Translations under genes and position numbers: made by a program
Assembly (NCBI GenBank): GCA_021030905.1
Contig: JAGFMI010000002.1
Location: forward strand, 62,001 to 126,000
Reading direction: 5' to 3'
From: Pyrenula massariospora
Taxonomy: Eukaryota > Ascomycota > Eurotiomycetes > Pyrenulales > Pyrenulaceae
Length of the DNA stretch: 64,000 nucleotides
Part shown: positions 11,429 to 23,425 of the stretch, in pieces
Position numbering within the stretch: the stretch's first letter is position 1
Layout of the letters: each line of letters starts with the position of its first letter
The notes under the pieces: generated by a model
What the model saw: only the letters and a program-made list of their open reading frames with translations
What the model was told of the DNA's origin: nothing
The model's database searches: none

Positions 11429-12846
11429 ATGAATCAAACGAACGATCTGAAAAACCCAGTCTCAAAATTGGTTCTCTCATCCCATTCAGGTCAGCGGCAA
11501 GGCTGGACTGCTCCACCTACCAGCCGAGGAACAGTTAACATCGTGTGGGGCTCTGTGCTGACATTATTCCTCTGCTGTTGGTCGGTGCTTGTGTTGAACG
11601 TACCGAAACCTGGATCAACATCACGGCAGCTTCTGTCACGGAAGCTGGTTCTGGTCGTTTCATGTACTCTGTTTCCTGAGATCGTGTTCCAAGTCGCGAT
11701 AGCGCAATGGGTTTCGGCGCTTCGGTCGGTTCAATTGTTTCAAGAATCTGGATACAAAGGATGGACTTTGCGGCACGGATTCTATGCTGATATGGGCGGC
11801 TTCCATTTGCAACCACCGGACTGGAGGTCCTTCCCGATCAATGCAAGGCAGCTTCATTATCTTGTTGTACGTGGCTATCTTCCATATCCAAAGCTAAGCA
11901 AAGCCCATATTCGCGACAAGAACAAAAAAGATGGTATGCTGCGCGTGATTACGCTTGCTCAAACAATATGGTTTCTCTTGAAACTCATCCTACGCATTTC
12001 TCAAGGCCTTGCTGTCCCACTTCTGGAGCTTACGACGTCAGCATTTGTCTTGTTCAGTATTGCTATAACGTTGTGCTGGATGAGGAAGCCTGCAGACGTA
12101 CAAATTCCTGATTTTTTGGAGACCACTACAACGCTAACGGAGATTCTGAAGGAGGGAGGCGAAGATGCTGGTAAGCTGTACTACTACACCCCACTTGACT
12201 TCATCAGCCGGCGTGAGTGGCACTGGTCAAAGTTATGGTCTCACGGCATTAACCTGCTACGCAAAGCGCGTCTGGCTGCACCGCCAGTGGAGCGACCGAT
12301 AAATCGATTCCAAAATAATCTGATCCCTGCTATCGGCGTTCTTCCTTATTTAACGTTCTTGATCCTTTTTCTAAGTTATTTTGCCATCTTCATTGCAGGT
12401 TGGAATTTTGAGTTCCCCACAAAGGTTGAGAGCCTTCTATGGCGAGCAGCATCCTTGACAGCCGTACTGAGCTTTTTGGCGCAGTCTGTCGCTCTGTCAA
12501 TATTCTGTTCATGGTTACCCGCGCTCAGGGCAGGTCTCGGGCAACAAATTGTTTAGAGAAAGGGACAGACAAAAATCTACCAAATGCGAAAGTAGTCGCT
12601 CCCGATGCAAGCAGATTGTCAGGGATACTTGACTACCTTGCATTCCGAATGGTCAACAATTCCTCTCTCCGGGATCCAGAACTGGACGTTCCCCTTGGCC
12701 TAGTTGTAGTTTCGTGGTTCCTCGGCGCCTTCCATGTATCTTCACGGGCGTACATTTTTCTTGCAGACCTCATGGAACTTAGGCTGCTGCCACGGAGCGC
12801 TTATCAGGATGTTAACTGGTCCCTCTTCTGGCCACGATCTGATTGA
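11429..12846 (+). CDS. Fungal multi-pass membrane protein, reading frame broken once
   Basis: Frame 1 (11429-12556, 375 codons) opens with a motif typical of a fungal-specific integral membrane family (GWTAPPTSRGTVNIVWGSVL, then a Leu/Cys-rich membrane segment). It has further membrane segments near codons 170-215 and 300-360. The C-terminal part of the same family lies in another frame: an Arg-Asp-Pro-x-Leu-Asp-Val-Pro-Leu motif, two hydrophobic stretches and the closing LMELRLLPRSAYQDVNW, with a stop at 12844-12846. Between about 12500 and 12600 the frame must step back by one base. No good GT-AG intron of suitable length bridges the step, since the only nearby pair is 27 bp apart. Either a 1-nt loss has damaged the gene, or the assembly has an error there, or a non-standard splice is used. 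The function of the family is unknown. Confidence 0.6.
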
Positions 12847-13360
12847 CGTGTCCCTTCGGACCGTGGCGGATGAGAAATACGACAAGATGGGCTTATCAGA
12901 CTGGCGGTACAAGGAGAGCATACGAGTAATCGCCGTCCTCCGTGGATTATGTAACTTACATCGAGAGCCATGAATTAGCAGGAGAGTATTCCGATTTCTA
13001 GTTTGGTACTAAAGGGAAGAGGATATGGCGGCTCAATCGGAGCAAGTATGACGGGGGCCGTCTGACTCGTTTCATCCTAAATTTTACGAACGCGAAAAAA
13101 AGGTCCAAACTGGCCCCCACAGATGATGTGGCGTATCGCTGTACTTTTGTGAGCCTCTGCAGATGAACATGGAGATAATTCTTTAGAACGTGTTTCATTG
13201 TTGAAGGGCCAGAGCAACCCGCCTTAGACTCTCTCTCGTAAATTCCAAATAGTCGCAGGATTGAGCCTATAATGCAATCGTGAAATAAGCAAACCCCAAC
13301 CCATTTCCTCCCAAGCTCTATACCTGCACCACATACACTCACCAAAGAAAAGCCTCCACA
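12847..13360. other. Convergent 3' intergenic region
   Basis: It lies between the 3' ends of the membrane-protein gene (plus) and the GT90 gene (minus) and probably holds both polyadenylation regions. Nothing else was recognised. Confidence 0.4.
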
Positions 13361-15340
13361 TCACTTCAGATCCTCCCCAAACCCCATCCCCTCCCTCCTC
13401 CCATCCACCACCCTCGCATACTCCAACACCAACCTGTACACATAAGCCAACATGTCCTCCCTCCTCAGCACCCGCTCCGCCCACTCCCTCCCCTCCCGCG
13501 CCACCCTCTCCGCCTTCCCATCATTCCCCCTGCTCAGAAAAAACTCCATCAAGCTCCACAGATCCGCATAGCTCGCGTCCATGGGCACAAAGTGCTTCCA
13601 GGGCACGAGGCGCGCGTCGTGCCACTCGGTGTAGATCGTCGCCTTGATGGGCAAGGAGTTGGAGAGGAGGAAGGCGCGGAAGCGGCCGGAGAAGGTGTTG
13701 CCGTCGACGTCGACGAGGAGCTTCGAGTGCATTTGCTCGGGGAGGGGGAGGGGGGCGGCGAGGGCGTAGTGGGGGGAGGTGGAGGGGCAGGTGCCGGAGG
13801 GTGAGGGGGGGTCGCAGTTTAGGTCCATGAAGGCGGCGTCGGCGGCGGTGGAGAGGAAGGTGGGGAGGAGGTTGAGGGAGTGGGATTTGAGGGGGAAGAG
13901 GGTGGGGTTGGGAAGGGGGAAGTTTTGGGGTGGTTGGGGGGGAGGTGAGGAGGAGGAGGTGGTGGTGGTGGGGCTGGTGGTGTTGCTGTCGTCGGTGGAT
14001 TGAGGGTTGATGGTGTTCCTTGTTGTAGAGTCGTTGGCAGACGCCGCACGTTCCTCTTCCATTGCAAGCGCGATCTCGACCTGCGTACTGTTGAGCATAG
14101 ACACAAGCCGATGCCGATGAAACCGCATCCAGTTCCCGTCTTTGTTACGTCCACCAGTAGCCGTCCCCCGCCAAATAACTTCGTTGCGTTTCTCGTGCCA
14201 TGGGACCGGCTCTGCACCGTTGTGAAAGGTCTCCACATCAGAGAGGTACATCGCCGCTGGGATGAGAATGTCATTGTTCACGGAAAGCTTAGAGCCGCTA
14301 AAGATCGGTACGAGTTTCGTCGATGTTGACATCGTGAAAGGCTCTACTAATGTGGCGTGCATGTTTCGAAGGTGAGGCTGATGGCAGAAGTCCTTCGCGA
14401 GAGTCCAATTACTGACATAGCCGTGATATGTGCCGTTGGCGTGCTCATCGAGGAACTGAGGAACCGAAAAATCGGGGCCTGGCTGCAGAGCTGCTACTTG
14501 AGTCTCGGGCGCGCAGCCGTGTTTCGCGGTGTTCCAATATGGAGGTTCAGATGTCCAGGAAAGGTCGGTTTCAGAGATAGGAACAGTGTTTTCAATGGAA
14601 TTATTTTGAAAAGTATTCGTCGAAGGCGCGTGTGAGAGGTCTTGCTTAGCTAAGGAAGTCTCAGATAGCTTTTCATATGAGTTTACGGTCTCCCATGGTA
14701 CCAGTACGCGTGATTCGTCCAGATAATTGACTGGTATATCGATATCCGGTAGAAAGGCCTCGAGTTCCTGGATCATTGGAAACCATTGGCCCATGAAAAT
14801 ATGCTCGCCTCCGCTCCAGGTAGCCTTTCCATTCCTGACTCGAATGTAATTCGGTATGGACATTGCAGCAGCACGAATGTGCCCAGCGGGCAGAGCCCAA
14901 AAAGGATTGAGATCATGGTATATCTGATCAAAAAATTCTTCGACGATTAGACAATTGTTCTCCTCTGCAAAGGCGATCCATTGATCGAAGTGAGGCGGCG
15001 GGTGGCGTCTTCTCCGCTTGCGATATGCTTTTGCAGCCTGGGATAATCCGAACGTCTGCTTACCAATCAAGGTCTTAAACTGTCGACCGGCGTCATCTAG
15101 AAGCTGATCAATGGGATCCAGTCGTGCAGCGAGGTCTGAAGGGCCTAGGTTAGCAGTAGAAATAGCTTGGCCGCTTGTAGACGTCAGAGAAGATTCGGGC
15201 TGAGAAGTCCCGACAGGTGGGTGCCAACGGCCAGGGATCCTATGTAATTTCCTATTAAGGAGAGACAATATGAGGAAAGAAAATAGACATCCAAGAACGA
15301 GAGAGAAGACTCCCCTATGGGAGCTGCGAGTCATGCTCAT
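13361..15340 (-). CDS. GT90 (CAP10-type) glycosyltransferase, type II membrane protein
   Basis: A single exon of 659 residues. The start is the ATG at 15340 (MSMTRSSHRG); the frame extends nine codons further only to a TTG. A single membrane anchor at residues about 11-28 gives a type II Golgi topology. Hallmarks of the CAP10/GT90 family follow in order: FDQWIAFAEENNCLIVEEFF near residue 118, EVIWRGTATGG near 387, VDGNTFSGRFRAFL near 545, and EWHDARLVPWKHFVPM near 572. Family members transfer xylose or related sugars; Cryptococcus Cap10 and Cxt1 are the studied fungal relatives. The acceptor here is unknown. An insertion at about 430-490 is low-complexity Ser/Thr/Pro and poorly conserved by nature. 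The 3' half of the coding strand is strongly C-rich and then G-rich, unlike the 5' half. Confidence 0.9.
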   Translation of the reverse strand: MSMTRSSHRGVFSLVLGCLFSFLILSLLNRKLHRIPGRWHPPVGTSQPESSLTSTSGQAISTANLGPSDLAARLDPIDQLLDDAGRQFKTLIGKQTFGLSQAAKAYRKRRRRHPPPHFDQWIAFAEENNCLIVEEFFDQIYHDLNPFWALPAGHIRAAAMSIPNYIRVRNGKATWSGGEHIFMGQWFPMIQELEAFLPDIDIPVNYLDESRVLVPWETVNSYEKLSETSLAKQDLSHAPSTNTFQNNSIENTVPISETDLSWTSEPPYWNTAKHGCAPETQVAALQPGPDFSVPQFLDEHANGTYHGYVSNWTLAKDFCHQPHLRNMHATLVEPFTMSTSTKLVPIFSGSKLSVNNDILIPAAMYLSDVETFHNGAEPVPWHEKRNEVIWRGTATGGRNKDGNWMRFHRHRLVSMLNSTQVEIALAMEEERAASANDSTTRNTINPQSTDDSNTTSPTTTTSSSSPPPQPPQNFPLPNPTLFPLKSHSLNLLPTFLSTAADAAFMDLNCDPPSPSGTCPSTSPHYALAAPLPLPEQMHSKLLVDVDGNTFSGRFRAFLLSNSLPIKATIYTEWHDARLVPWKHFVPMDASYADLWSLMEFFLSRGNDGKAERVAREGREWAERVLRREDMLAYVYRLVLEYARVVDGRREGMGFGEDLK

Positions 15341-17090
15341 GGTCACTATATTGCCACGGACAAACAAGGTCTGTTCATTTGACTATCATAGACGGTGATC
15401 ATAAGTTTTGAACGAAGACATACTTTAAATCGAAAACAAACCTGGGCAAACCTTAACACAGGCTCAAAGCAACCACACTTCACGTTGGATGTATAACGCG
15501 TAGACTCTTGCATCAGTTGGATGGTCATCGGTAGCTGACAATGCGCTCGCCTCGGCGTGTTGGCATGGTCGCTTTCACTATCTCTTGCCGGTCACTGGAG
15601 AATTAAGACTGAACCATTCTAACACGGCCCCTAATTTAAGCACACAAAGGGAAGAGTGTGAGGTTCAGCGTTGGCTGTGCATTGAGTGAAATGGCCGGAT
15701 GGGACAAAGTCACTCCGAGAGGTATCCATGGAAGGCTAGCCCCAGGTCGTGTGTCGGACTCGGCGTCGGAATATCCCCATTGAGGTCTCCCATTGATCGC
15801 CTCCCGTTTTTTTTATAAAACAAAACAAACAGCACACGCAGACCGACAATGCCATGTCTCTTCTGCGTGACTGTAGCGTTGGTCTATTTCATATGTAGCC
15901 TGGTTTCATACCACCCACCGCAATTGGGTGAAGGGGCTTGGTATGACAGATCTGACAGACATTTCCAAGCTGCCCGAGTAATCAGTTAGCACCATAATCC
16001 TCATCGTTGCGCGGCAGCCACCAACGGTATCACTGTTCAAGTTTAGGCCTTTCGATCCGGTAAGTCTTTGAAGCCAACGGCAGTTCTAGCGCGTAGGTGA
16101 AAGGATTGAACGCTTGGTGGGTCGCCCCAGCCTCACAGCGGACACTTCGGCCCTCCGCAGATCCCTCATAGTTTTCTGTGCTGTATGGCATGCTGCGTGT
16201 TTCTCATATGTCGTCAAAATTACTGTCAGTCGGACAAAGAGTGGCCTCCATAATAGTCTATTCTGAAGAATTTTTGCGAGAGATCAAATCCTCTAGATAG
16301 TAGAGATGGTGCGAAGGCTCTATCAAAAGACTTAGAATCGCCACGTATGCCGTATCGGGAGGCGACCTAACCCGTATACGGTGAATGGTGTTTGGGGGAA
16401 AGCTTATCCGCTTGTTGGCAGCGCTTTAAGCACGGCCTAAAGTGAAGCCGTTCTGGCCCCCATGAACTCCGATGCTGTGATCCTAATTTATCATCAGTCG
16501 CCTCAATGAGATTTACACGATGCTTCGCCGTATCACGCCACGAGGTCTAGAGGAAGAATTCGGAGTTGGTTGAACGCATAGGGGTAACAGGCGTCTTAAA
16601 TGTTGGCCGTCTCCTCTGCCCCACCAAAAATTACACACACGTGCAAGATCTACGCCTGGCGAAGTGAACTGATCTATTACGATCTTTTGTAGGAGACACA
16701 CACATTTACTAAAATTACAACAGACCGAGAAATAGTTGTTATGCCTGAAGCCGTAGTAGCTTTATCGCGGTCGGATTTGTCCCATCGTTTGTTGGAGCGG
16801 GATCAACTACCAAATTGGATGCTATCTTCTCCGCGCAATCTCGTATTCATCCCTTTAAGAAGGACGGTGCGAGCCACGTGACGAGGGGTCAGCCGGCAGG
16901 TTGATTGGTCCCAAAACCATCTGCAAATGCAAGAACAGGGCAAGAAATCGTGTACAATAATAGAAATATCCTCCCGCCACCAACAGGGTTGGGTACGCCT
17001 TTGATGCCATTGGAATTAGCAGATGAAATGATGAGCGCATGATCCTTTTTTCCACCATCCCTCGTCCTTTATATATACATCTTTCTTAAA
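15341..17090. promoter_or_regulatory. Upstream region of the GT90 gene
   Basis: A 1.75 kb stretch between the GT90 start and the 3' end of the Zn2Cys6 regulator. It should contain the GT90 promoter. Only short open frames occur, and none resembles a known protein. A T-run (15811-15817) followed by an A-rich run is the only simple tract. No RNA gene was recognised. Confidence 0.4.
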
Positions 17091-18759
17091 TCAGGCTTCT
17101 TCTCCCAGCTCGCAAGCTTCCCGCTCCTTCTGCTCAATTGACGATGCTGAGCCAAAACTCACGTCTCCGCTGGCACCGTCTGCAATGACCAACGATTCTT
17201 TCTTCGATGCCCACGTCTCGACCGAATCCGTTGCCCTCCAGGTAAATGTGACAGGAACTTTGACCTGGGAATTCTCCAAAAACAGCGGATCTATGTTCAC
17301 GTCCATAAATAGGGTCCTCGGGTTCGACTCCTCCTCAAGCTCGATAACGCGGTTCGCGACCGCAACTGATTCGGCGCGATTCCATAATCCTTGTCTCCGA
17401 GGCATCAGAGCAAGCAACGCCACCGCCTGTCGCCTTATGGAGGGGTTGCGACACTTGGTGGCCGTGAAGTAGAGGGGAAGTGCGAGGCCCATTTCAAAAG
17501 TGAAGGGGGATTGATCTTGTGTGCCAAGAGAAGCGTGGTCAACGACACTCTTGAAGAGCTCGAGGTGTTCTTCGAAGGCAGTCTCGCTGTATGCTAAACC
17601 TGTAGATACCCAGATCTTGGCGACCAAGAAATACGCTCGTAGGTTCATGAGAGCTCTTTCGTATACTTTTACGTTAATTTTGTGATACGGGCTTTGCGAT
17701 TTGTCTTTGCCAGAAAGATGAAAGAAGTTGGTGTACCATTCATTGAGCCGATCAGTCAGGTTGCCCTGCCACTGGCGAAGGTGATCCATCTCTACTGGGG
17801 CTATATAGGGTATCCATTTCATGGACCCAGCCTGCCGGATAAAGTTGGCTCCGTCATTCATCATGGAGTAGAGCTGGTACCTTGCCTCTCGAATGGATTT
17901 GGCATGAGAACTTTGTGGCGGAAGATTGAACTCTTCCATTGGGTGTCCAAAAAAGCTTGACATCAAGCGCAATCGATCAAACATCTCAGCCAGCTGAGTC
18001 AGCAGGTCCCTCTGATCCTCATCTTCTGCTGGTGATCCAGCTCGATGCTGTCGCAGCATACTGCATCCCTGTCTGATCAGGGGAAGTGCATTTTGTACGT
18101 TTCCTTGGATCTCCTCGATGCAAATAAAAAGAACGCATGCGAGCAGCAGGATCTGATGCGAATTGGTAGACTGGATATGATCATTCAAGCTGCTAATAGC
18201 TTTGTTGTAGTACTTCAAGGCTGGACGACAATGCTGGCAGCTACAACTTCGGTAGTCGACAACGGGCTGAACCTCAACGTGACGGGAAAAGCTGCCGATA
18301 GCGAAGACCGCGTAGCGGATTGCCGGCTCCGTCTGAGCATAGCGGAGGACCGTGTCATGCCAGAAGGAGACATCAATGCTGCCGCCAATCGAAACGGAGG
18401 CTTCCTGGAAATAGAAGTAGTACGCCTGCCATTCAGCCTCCGTGGCACGGAATGGTGACAAAAGGCGGCCGCTGGGAGAAGACTGTCGAGGTGAATCTCC
18501 AGACATCGTGGGCATCATCTGTCGGCGAAGACGGGCGGTCGTAAAGACATCATAGCCTTCGCAATGGCGGCCGCCTGATAAGCACCTTTTGCAGTCAGGC
18601 TTGGCTTCATCACACTGACAACCCGTCAGCGACATTCAATTGACTGGAAAGAGTCGGGCTCTCTTTCACCTTTACTCTCCGCCTCTTGCACGTCAGGCAG
18701 CCGGAGCGGGCCTTCTTGATACCGCTGCCGCCGGATCCGGATGGTTTTGACTCAGGCAT
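17091..18759 (-). CDS. Zn2Cys6 transcription factor with fungal-specific regulator domain
   Basis: Two exons: 18759-18670 (30 codons) and 18614-17091, joined in phase 0 over a 55-bp intron (GTGAAA...GTCAG), giving 537 residues. The splice restores the binuclear zinc cluster: Cys21, Cys24, Cys31, Cys38, Cys41 and Cys48 (C-x2-C-x6-C-x6-C-x2-C-x6-C), written SGCLTCKRRRVK then CDEAKPDCKRC. The intron cuts the cluster just before Cys31, a common intron place in this family. The remaining ~480 residues are mostly helical and match the fungal-specific transcription factor domain 2 (DUF3468-like) layout. It should be a nuclear DNA-binding regulator of CGG-type half sites. Its targets are unknown, and the neighbouring genes form no obvious pathway. 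Confidence 0.92.
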
Positions 18760-21700
18760 GGCTGGAAGCTGTAGAGCTGCTGTCCTCATGGAAAGGGGAT
18801 CGTGTCTGCAGTCGGCGTTGCCAAACGAAAAGCCGATTGCTGCCTCCCAACATGGCTTGACTTGACATCTTGTTGATATATGAGGGTTGAGCGCTCTAAA
18901 GGACCAGATTGAGGAGAGGCGAGATCGCTCGACCCGAAAGCGAGGCCTGGGCAGGCATTAGGGGGTTGCGGCCGCCGCTCCTCCGACGACAAACGATGTG
19001 CGGATCAGCATTAAGGTTGTTTTGGGGGCCATACCCAAAACGTAAGTGAGATGCCAACTTGGCGGGCTGCGAGGCTGAACCGCGTCAACACTGCGGCAGC
19101 AGAGTGGTCCAGGCTCCATCCGGCCACAGGACCGAGAAGCTTAAAGCTGACATTGTCATTTTCCAGCGTGGTTCCGCCATTGTTTCCGCCATCACCGCGC
19201 GCGGCTTACTGAGACTGCGCGTGGATGCCAATGACCAAGACTCTTGGGTGCAGAAGCGAGCGGCAATCTGCCATGAGTAATCCACAACAGGCTGCAGATG
19301 ATATTCCCGCAGGATGCTTCTCCTTGCGGCGGCTGCGAGTAATTGCCGTCTGACTGTTTCCGTGGCGAAATTCAACACCACAGCTCATAACACTAAACAG
19401 CGTCTTTGTCGCCCGAGCTTTCGAGCTGGCCGAGGCATTGGCAAGAGTATAACAGTAGTGCAAAAGTACTATGTATGAGTCAGGGGCTCAACAGTCAAGC
19501 ATTTCCCCCAGTAGCCGACGGTGAAGTCCGGACACGAAGTGGTGCAGAGGTATTTCCCGAGTTAGACGCAGACACGATGTTCCAGATTGAGTTGCTTCTC
19601 ACCTTCCAGCCTTAGGAGAATAGTACCGAGCCCTAACTTCCCTATTTGGAATGCCTGCAAGAGTCTAAGGGGGGGCATGAACGGAAACCCTAGATTTAGC
19701 CATGGCCAGTGCACCGTAGCGTAACGACCGTTCGTTGGCGGCAGCAAGTGAGAAGCTAGAGTAAGCGAGCTAAGCATGGATGGTGACATATCTTTAATTC
19801 CGGTCTCCTGATCTTTGAAAATCAATTACCAGTCGGTCAGAATGACGCTAACTCTGGAGCAACTTTTGGACAAAATCCACCTTCACCAAAATCCCCTTGC
19901 CGTTGATAGCTATGAAATAATGAGTAGACAATTTTGTGGATCATTCTTTGTCGGTACTTTCAAAGCTATCCTAGATTGCAACATAGCTTCGCTTTCTAGC
20001 AGCAGTTTTCGCCCCTTGCTTTAAAAGTCCCCCAGACTTGTTAGCACCGTTCGTCATGTTCGCAAGGCTTTCTTCTATGTTTCACCTTATTTTGATATTC
20101 CAAATTCCTAGTCACGAGATTGGCTGTCGGAATCAAAATCGAGGCCAAAAGTCAGGACGTTAGATACGCGAATAGCGAAGCCGGACTTGAGATTTTAAAG
20201 GCTAGATCGAACTCCATGTTGTTGGCTACACCTGTGTTGTTGTAAAAATATTTTTAGCAAAATTCAAGCATGCTGTGAATGATCGTTACTTGTCGATGAT
20301 GACACGGACTAGCTGCACTGAGATATTGCTTGCAGGACAGCCAATGTTACAGTACATCTCAGTGATTAATGTCGCTTAAAGCCTTGGCTGTCCAGCGCCT
20401 TGACCTCCTTAACATTTAAGATACGTGATACTTTGGTGCCCAAGCACTTACCAATCAAACCCGAGATTCATCATTTGTGAAGGAGAATTGATTATTTGAA
20501 TACGATGTAACTAACGTAACCAAACGATAAAGGAAAGGTTGGAGAAATGAAGGCATGCTAAACGATCGTTACCGCTATTCAAGCCTGCTACAGATCTTTG
20601 AAGTAATGCTGACATACATTAACACGAAATATTGCATCGTCAACTAGAAAGTCAGACCTGAGTTCAAAAGTTGAAAATCTCTAGACATTAGAACAGTTCC
20701 CTAGTCTCCTTTTCCGCGTCCACGAATCGGAGAGAATGGGTCAACCGAACTTCTGTTCACTTCTTTTACGATGGCTCGTTAATCCTTCACCTATTAGAAC
20801 GCTCTCTTCCCACAAGAGCATCAGGACCTAGATACGGAGTGGTCTTACATCGTGCTGCTGTACACTCGCAGAAGCTTCATACCTGGGCGATTTGGTCTCG
20901 ACGCAAAGGAGGTTGATAGACCGCTCCTTAAAGCAGAATGTGAAAGGAAAAAAATTCTAGGCGCACTATCCATCCTAAGTACATTACATTGCAAGCTTTA
21001 TTTAATCACAGCTTAGAAAAATAAAATACATAGGTCAAAACTGGCGATGACCGGTCTCAACGACTGTGTGCAGATCATTATGTTTTCGCGAGCTTTGTCG
21101 TGTAGAGTGAAACGATGGCGTAGTAAGGGGGTACCCAAAATTAAACCCCTAATATGGCAAAGCGGTCGGTAACACGGTCGGGGACCGCGGACCAAATCGT
21201 GGCAAGAAAAGTCCTCCCACAGAAACGGCGCCACCCAACGCAAAACCGTAGTACGCAAACAGGTTAGAAGAGTACGCATATTGCATGCATTCTGCCCAGA
21301 GATCGTCACCTCTAACTCAAAGACGAGATGAACGAGGACCAAAGAGAGTGAGTTTGAATGAACAGTGCCGCACTAGCGAGAAAGAACGAGAAGAAGTTGT
21401 AGTCTTGCAATGTATTGAGATAGGAGGCAGTATGGTGCTGATGTTTTCTCTATTTCGTGAAGTGACAGTCATTGATACCGTTGTGTGATAGATGTCATTT
21501 TGCAGGCCAGTGTGTGTCTGGGTGAAAAAACCAAGCACTGGATTTCTGTATCAAAGTTCTGCTCGCACAACGGGTGGGGAATGGCCTCAAAGCCAGTGTC
21601 TCGCCGGGAAAATTCCTGGCGTGAGTATGGCGGTCAGGGACCTCAAGATCCCTGGAGGTAAGACAATGTGTCTGGATCAGCACAATGAAAGTAAGTGTGA

Positions 21701-22745
21701 TAAGTAGCCCACTCGGTGCAGGCTCGGCCAAATGACTGGTCAATTCTTTTTGGATCTGACAACCGCTGAAAGGGGTCTAAAGCTGTTCCAACATTGGGAA
21801 TGGTACCAAATCTTCAATCTCTAACTAGGATCAGGTACCTTTACTTCCCGCCGGGGGTCAAGCTTGATCTAACTCACTCCAGAGTTCGTCAAGAGCCGTG
21901 CGCTCAGTCAGAGCTTTCGACATATGATTTACATTCAATTCGCGCTGTGTCGGTTGATTGACCCAGTCTGGTGGTGTTGTACGAAGGACGGTCGCTGTAA
22001 ACGAGCCTGGACGTTGGCGCCTTTGGCTTACTAGGGTTTATGGGGGCATCATCTCACGCCGTGGCGATTAAGAAGTTGGGGGCGTGAAAGCCACACGAAC
22101 ACCTCGCAGTCAGCCTCGCAGGTGAGATGCAGAGAGGTTTCATATGCAAGCGTGAGAATTGGCCATCAAATTTTCTGCGTTGTACACAATCACGTCAAAT
22201 CTATGACTGTTGGCTCTAGCTGCCAACCAATTGAAGTCTCGGTCTAGCTGAGCACGGGCAATTTTCGTTCAGTAGCCGACGTCTAATAAGCATATTTCGA
22301 AAGATTATTCTTAGAATATCATGTCAAAGACTTCTCGTAGCTTACGAAACTCAGCAATAAAGACCGTTTCTCGTATCTGTCGCCCGGAGAATATTGGTCC
22401 GCGAAAAGGAAGGTGCCCTGCAGAACGCCTCGCACCTGGGCGAAGAAACGGATGAATTTCCACATGGCGTATGACGTCGGTGGAATATCAATTTGCAATT
22501 AGAAGACAACCTGCTGGATGGGCTATCAGCTTCTGCTTAAGCAAAAAACCATGGAACCAAGTATCCGTTTTCTTCGAGGCTTTGAAGTAACAGCGCCAAG
22601 GAGCTCCGGCAAACTATAGAGACCAGCTACGCTGCATTCAAATTATGATTCTACCGATAAAATTTTGGCAAAGTGCTCTCTGTGCTTGCTAGCGAACAGT
22701 GGAGCCGATCGACCTACCATCTGAAGCGTCCAGCTTGCTATCACG
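18760..22745. other. Gene-poor region, 4.0 kb
   Basis: It lies between divergent genes (the Zn2Cys6 regulator, minus, and TIM22, plus), so promoters of both should sit at its ends. No open frame here looks like a protein, no frame resembles a transposase or reverse transcriptase, and no tRNA-like cloverleaf was seen. The part from 20.0 to 21.0 kb is visibly richer in A/T. Two interlocking perfect inverted repeats occur near 20316-20393 but are within chance expectation. Confidence 0.5.
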
Positions 22746-23425
22746 ATGAGCTTCCCGGGGATGCCTGGATCTGCCGGCCAGAGTGGTCTCAGTGAGCAGG
22801 AGCAAAAAATGATTAGGATTGTACATTGCCTCGATACCTGTCCCAACTTTAATGCCACAAAGCTGATCTAGTATCTACGCAGATGCAAGCTGGAATGGAG
22901 TCCTGCGCCGGCAAGCTCATTATGGCTGGGGGCATGGGCTTTGCCCTAGGTGGTGCCTTTGGCCTCTTCATGTCCAGCGTATGCCCTTTATGATTATCGC
23001 CATCTGCCTTTGACGACACTTCTTCATTTTCCCACCATGACGTCCGCGTACGGTCTTCAGAAATCCTTTGCTTACGACTTGCCTTTTAGATGTCTTACGA
23101 CACCCCTCTTACACCCCAGGGACGCGAAATCTCCCAGCTTCCCGTCCGAGAACAGTTACGCCGTGGTTTCAAAGACATGGGCTCCCGATCCTATTCGTCG
23201 GCGAAGAATTTTGCGCTTATTGGAGCGCTATACTCCGGCACTGAGTGCTGTATTGAAGGCTTCAGAGCAAGGAATGACCTGACCAACAGTGCTACCGCTG
23301 GTTGTATTACAGGAGGGATATTGGCTCGAAGAGCTGGACCACAAGCTGCGCTGCTCGGCTGTGGCGGCTTTGCGGCATTCAGTACTGCTATCGACTATTA
23401 CATGAACTTGCCAAGTGATTCGTGA
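22746..23425 (+). CDS. tim22: Mitochondrial carrier translocase subunit Tim22
   Basis: Three exons: 22746-22820, 22883-22978 and 23090-23425, all joined in phase 0 over introns of 62 bp (GTACAT...GCAG) and 111 bp (GTATGC...TTTTAG), giving 168 residues. Tim22 is the pore subunit of the inner-membrane TIM22 complex, which inserts metabolite carriers. Diagnostic segments are [20 protein letters not shown] (first membrane helix), the matrix/intermembrane loop [39 protein letters not shown], and [14 protein letters not shown] followed by the Ala/Gly-rich last helix. Paired Cys residues (MESC and TECC) are as in yeast Tim22. Length is close to the family norm (about 180-200). The exon 3 frame alone would give a truncated protein; the two upstream exons are needed for helix 1. 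Confidence 0.93.

Noticed and set aside
10917-11432. 171-codon plus-strand frame before the membrane-protein gene
   Set aside because: Very Arg/Leu/His-rich, no signal peptide or family feature; it overlaps the start of the better supported frame.
13592-14274. Long open frames on both strands opposite the GT90 3' half
   Set aside because: They are shadows caused by extreme GC content and skew; the GT90 frame has all family motifs.
20316-20393. Two interlocking perfect inverted repeats (CACTGAGAT with ATCTCAGTG; GGACAGCCAA with TTGGCTGTCC), a possible pseudoknot RNA
   Set aside because: 9-10 bp inverted repeats at this spacing are expected several times by chance in 64 kb, and nothing else marks an RNA gene.
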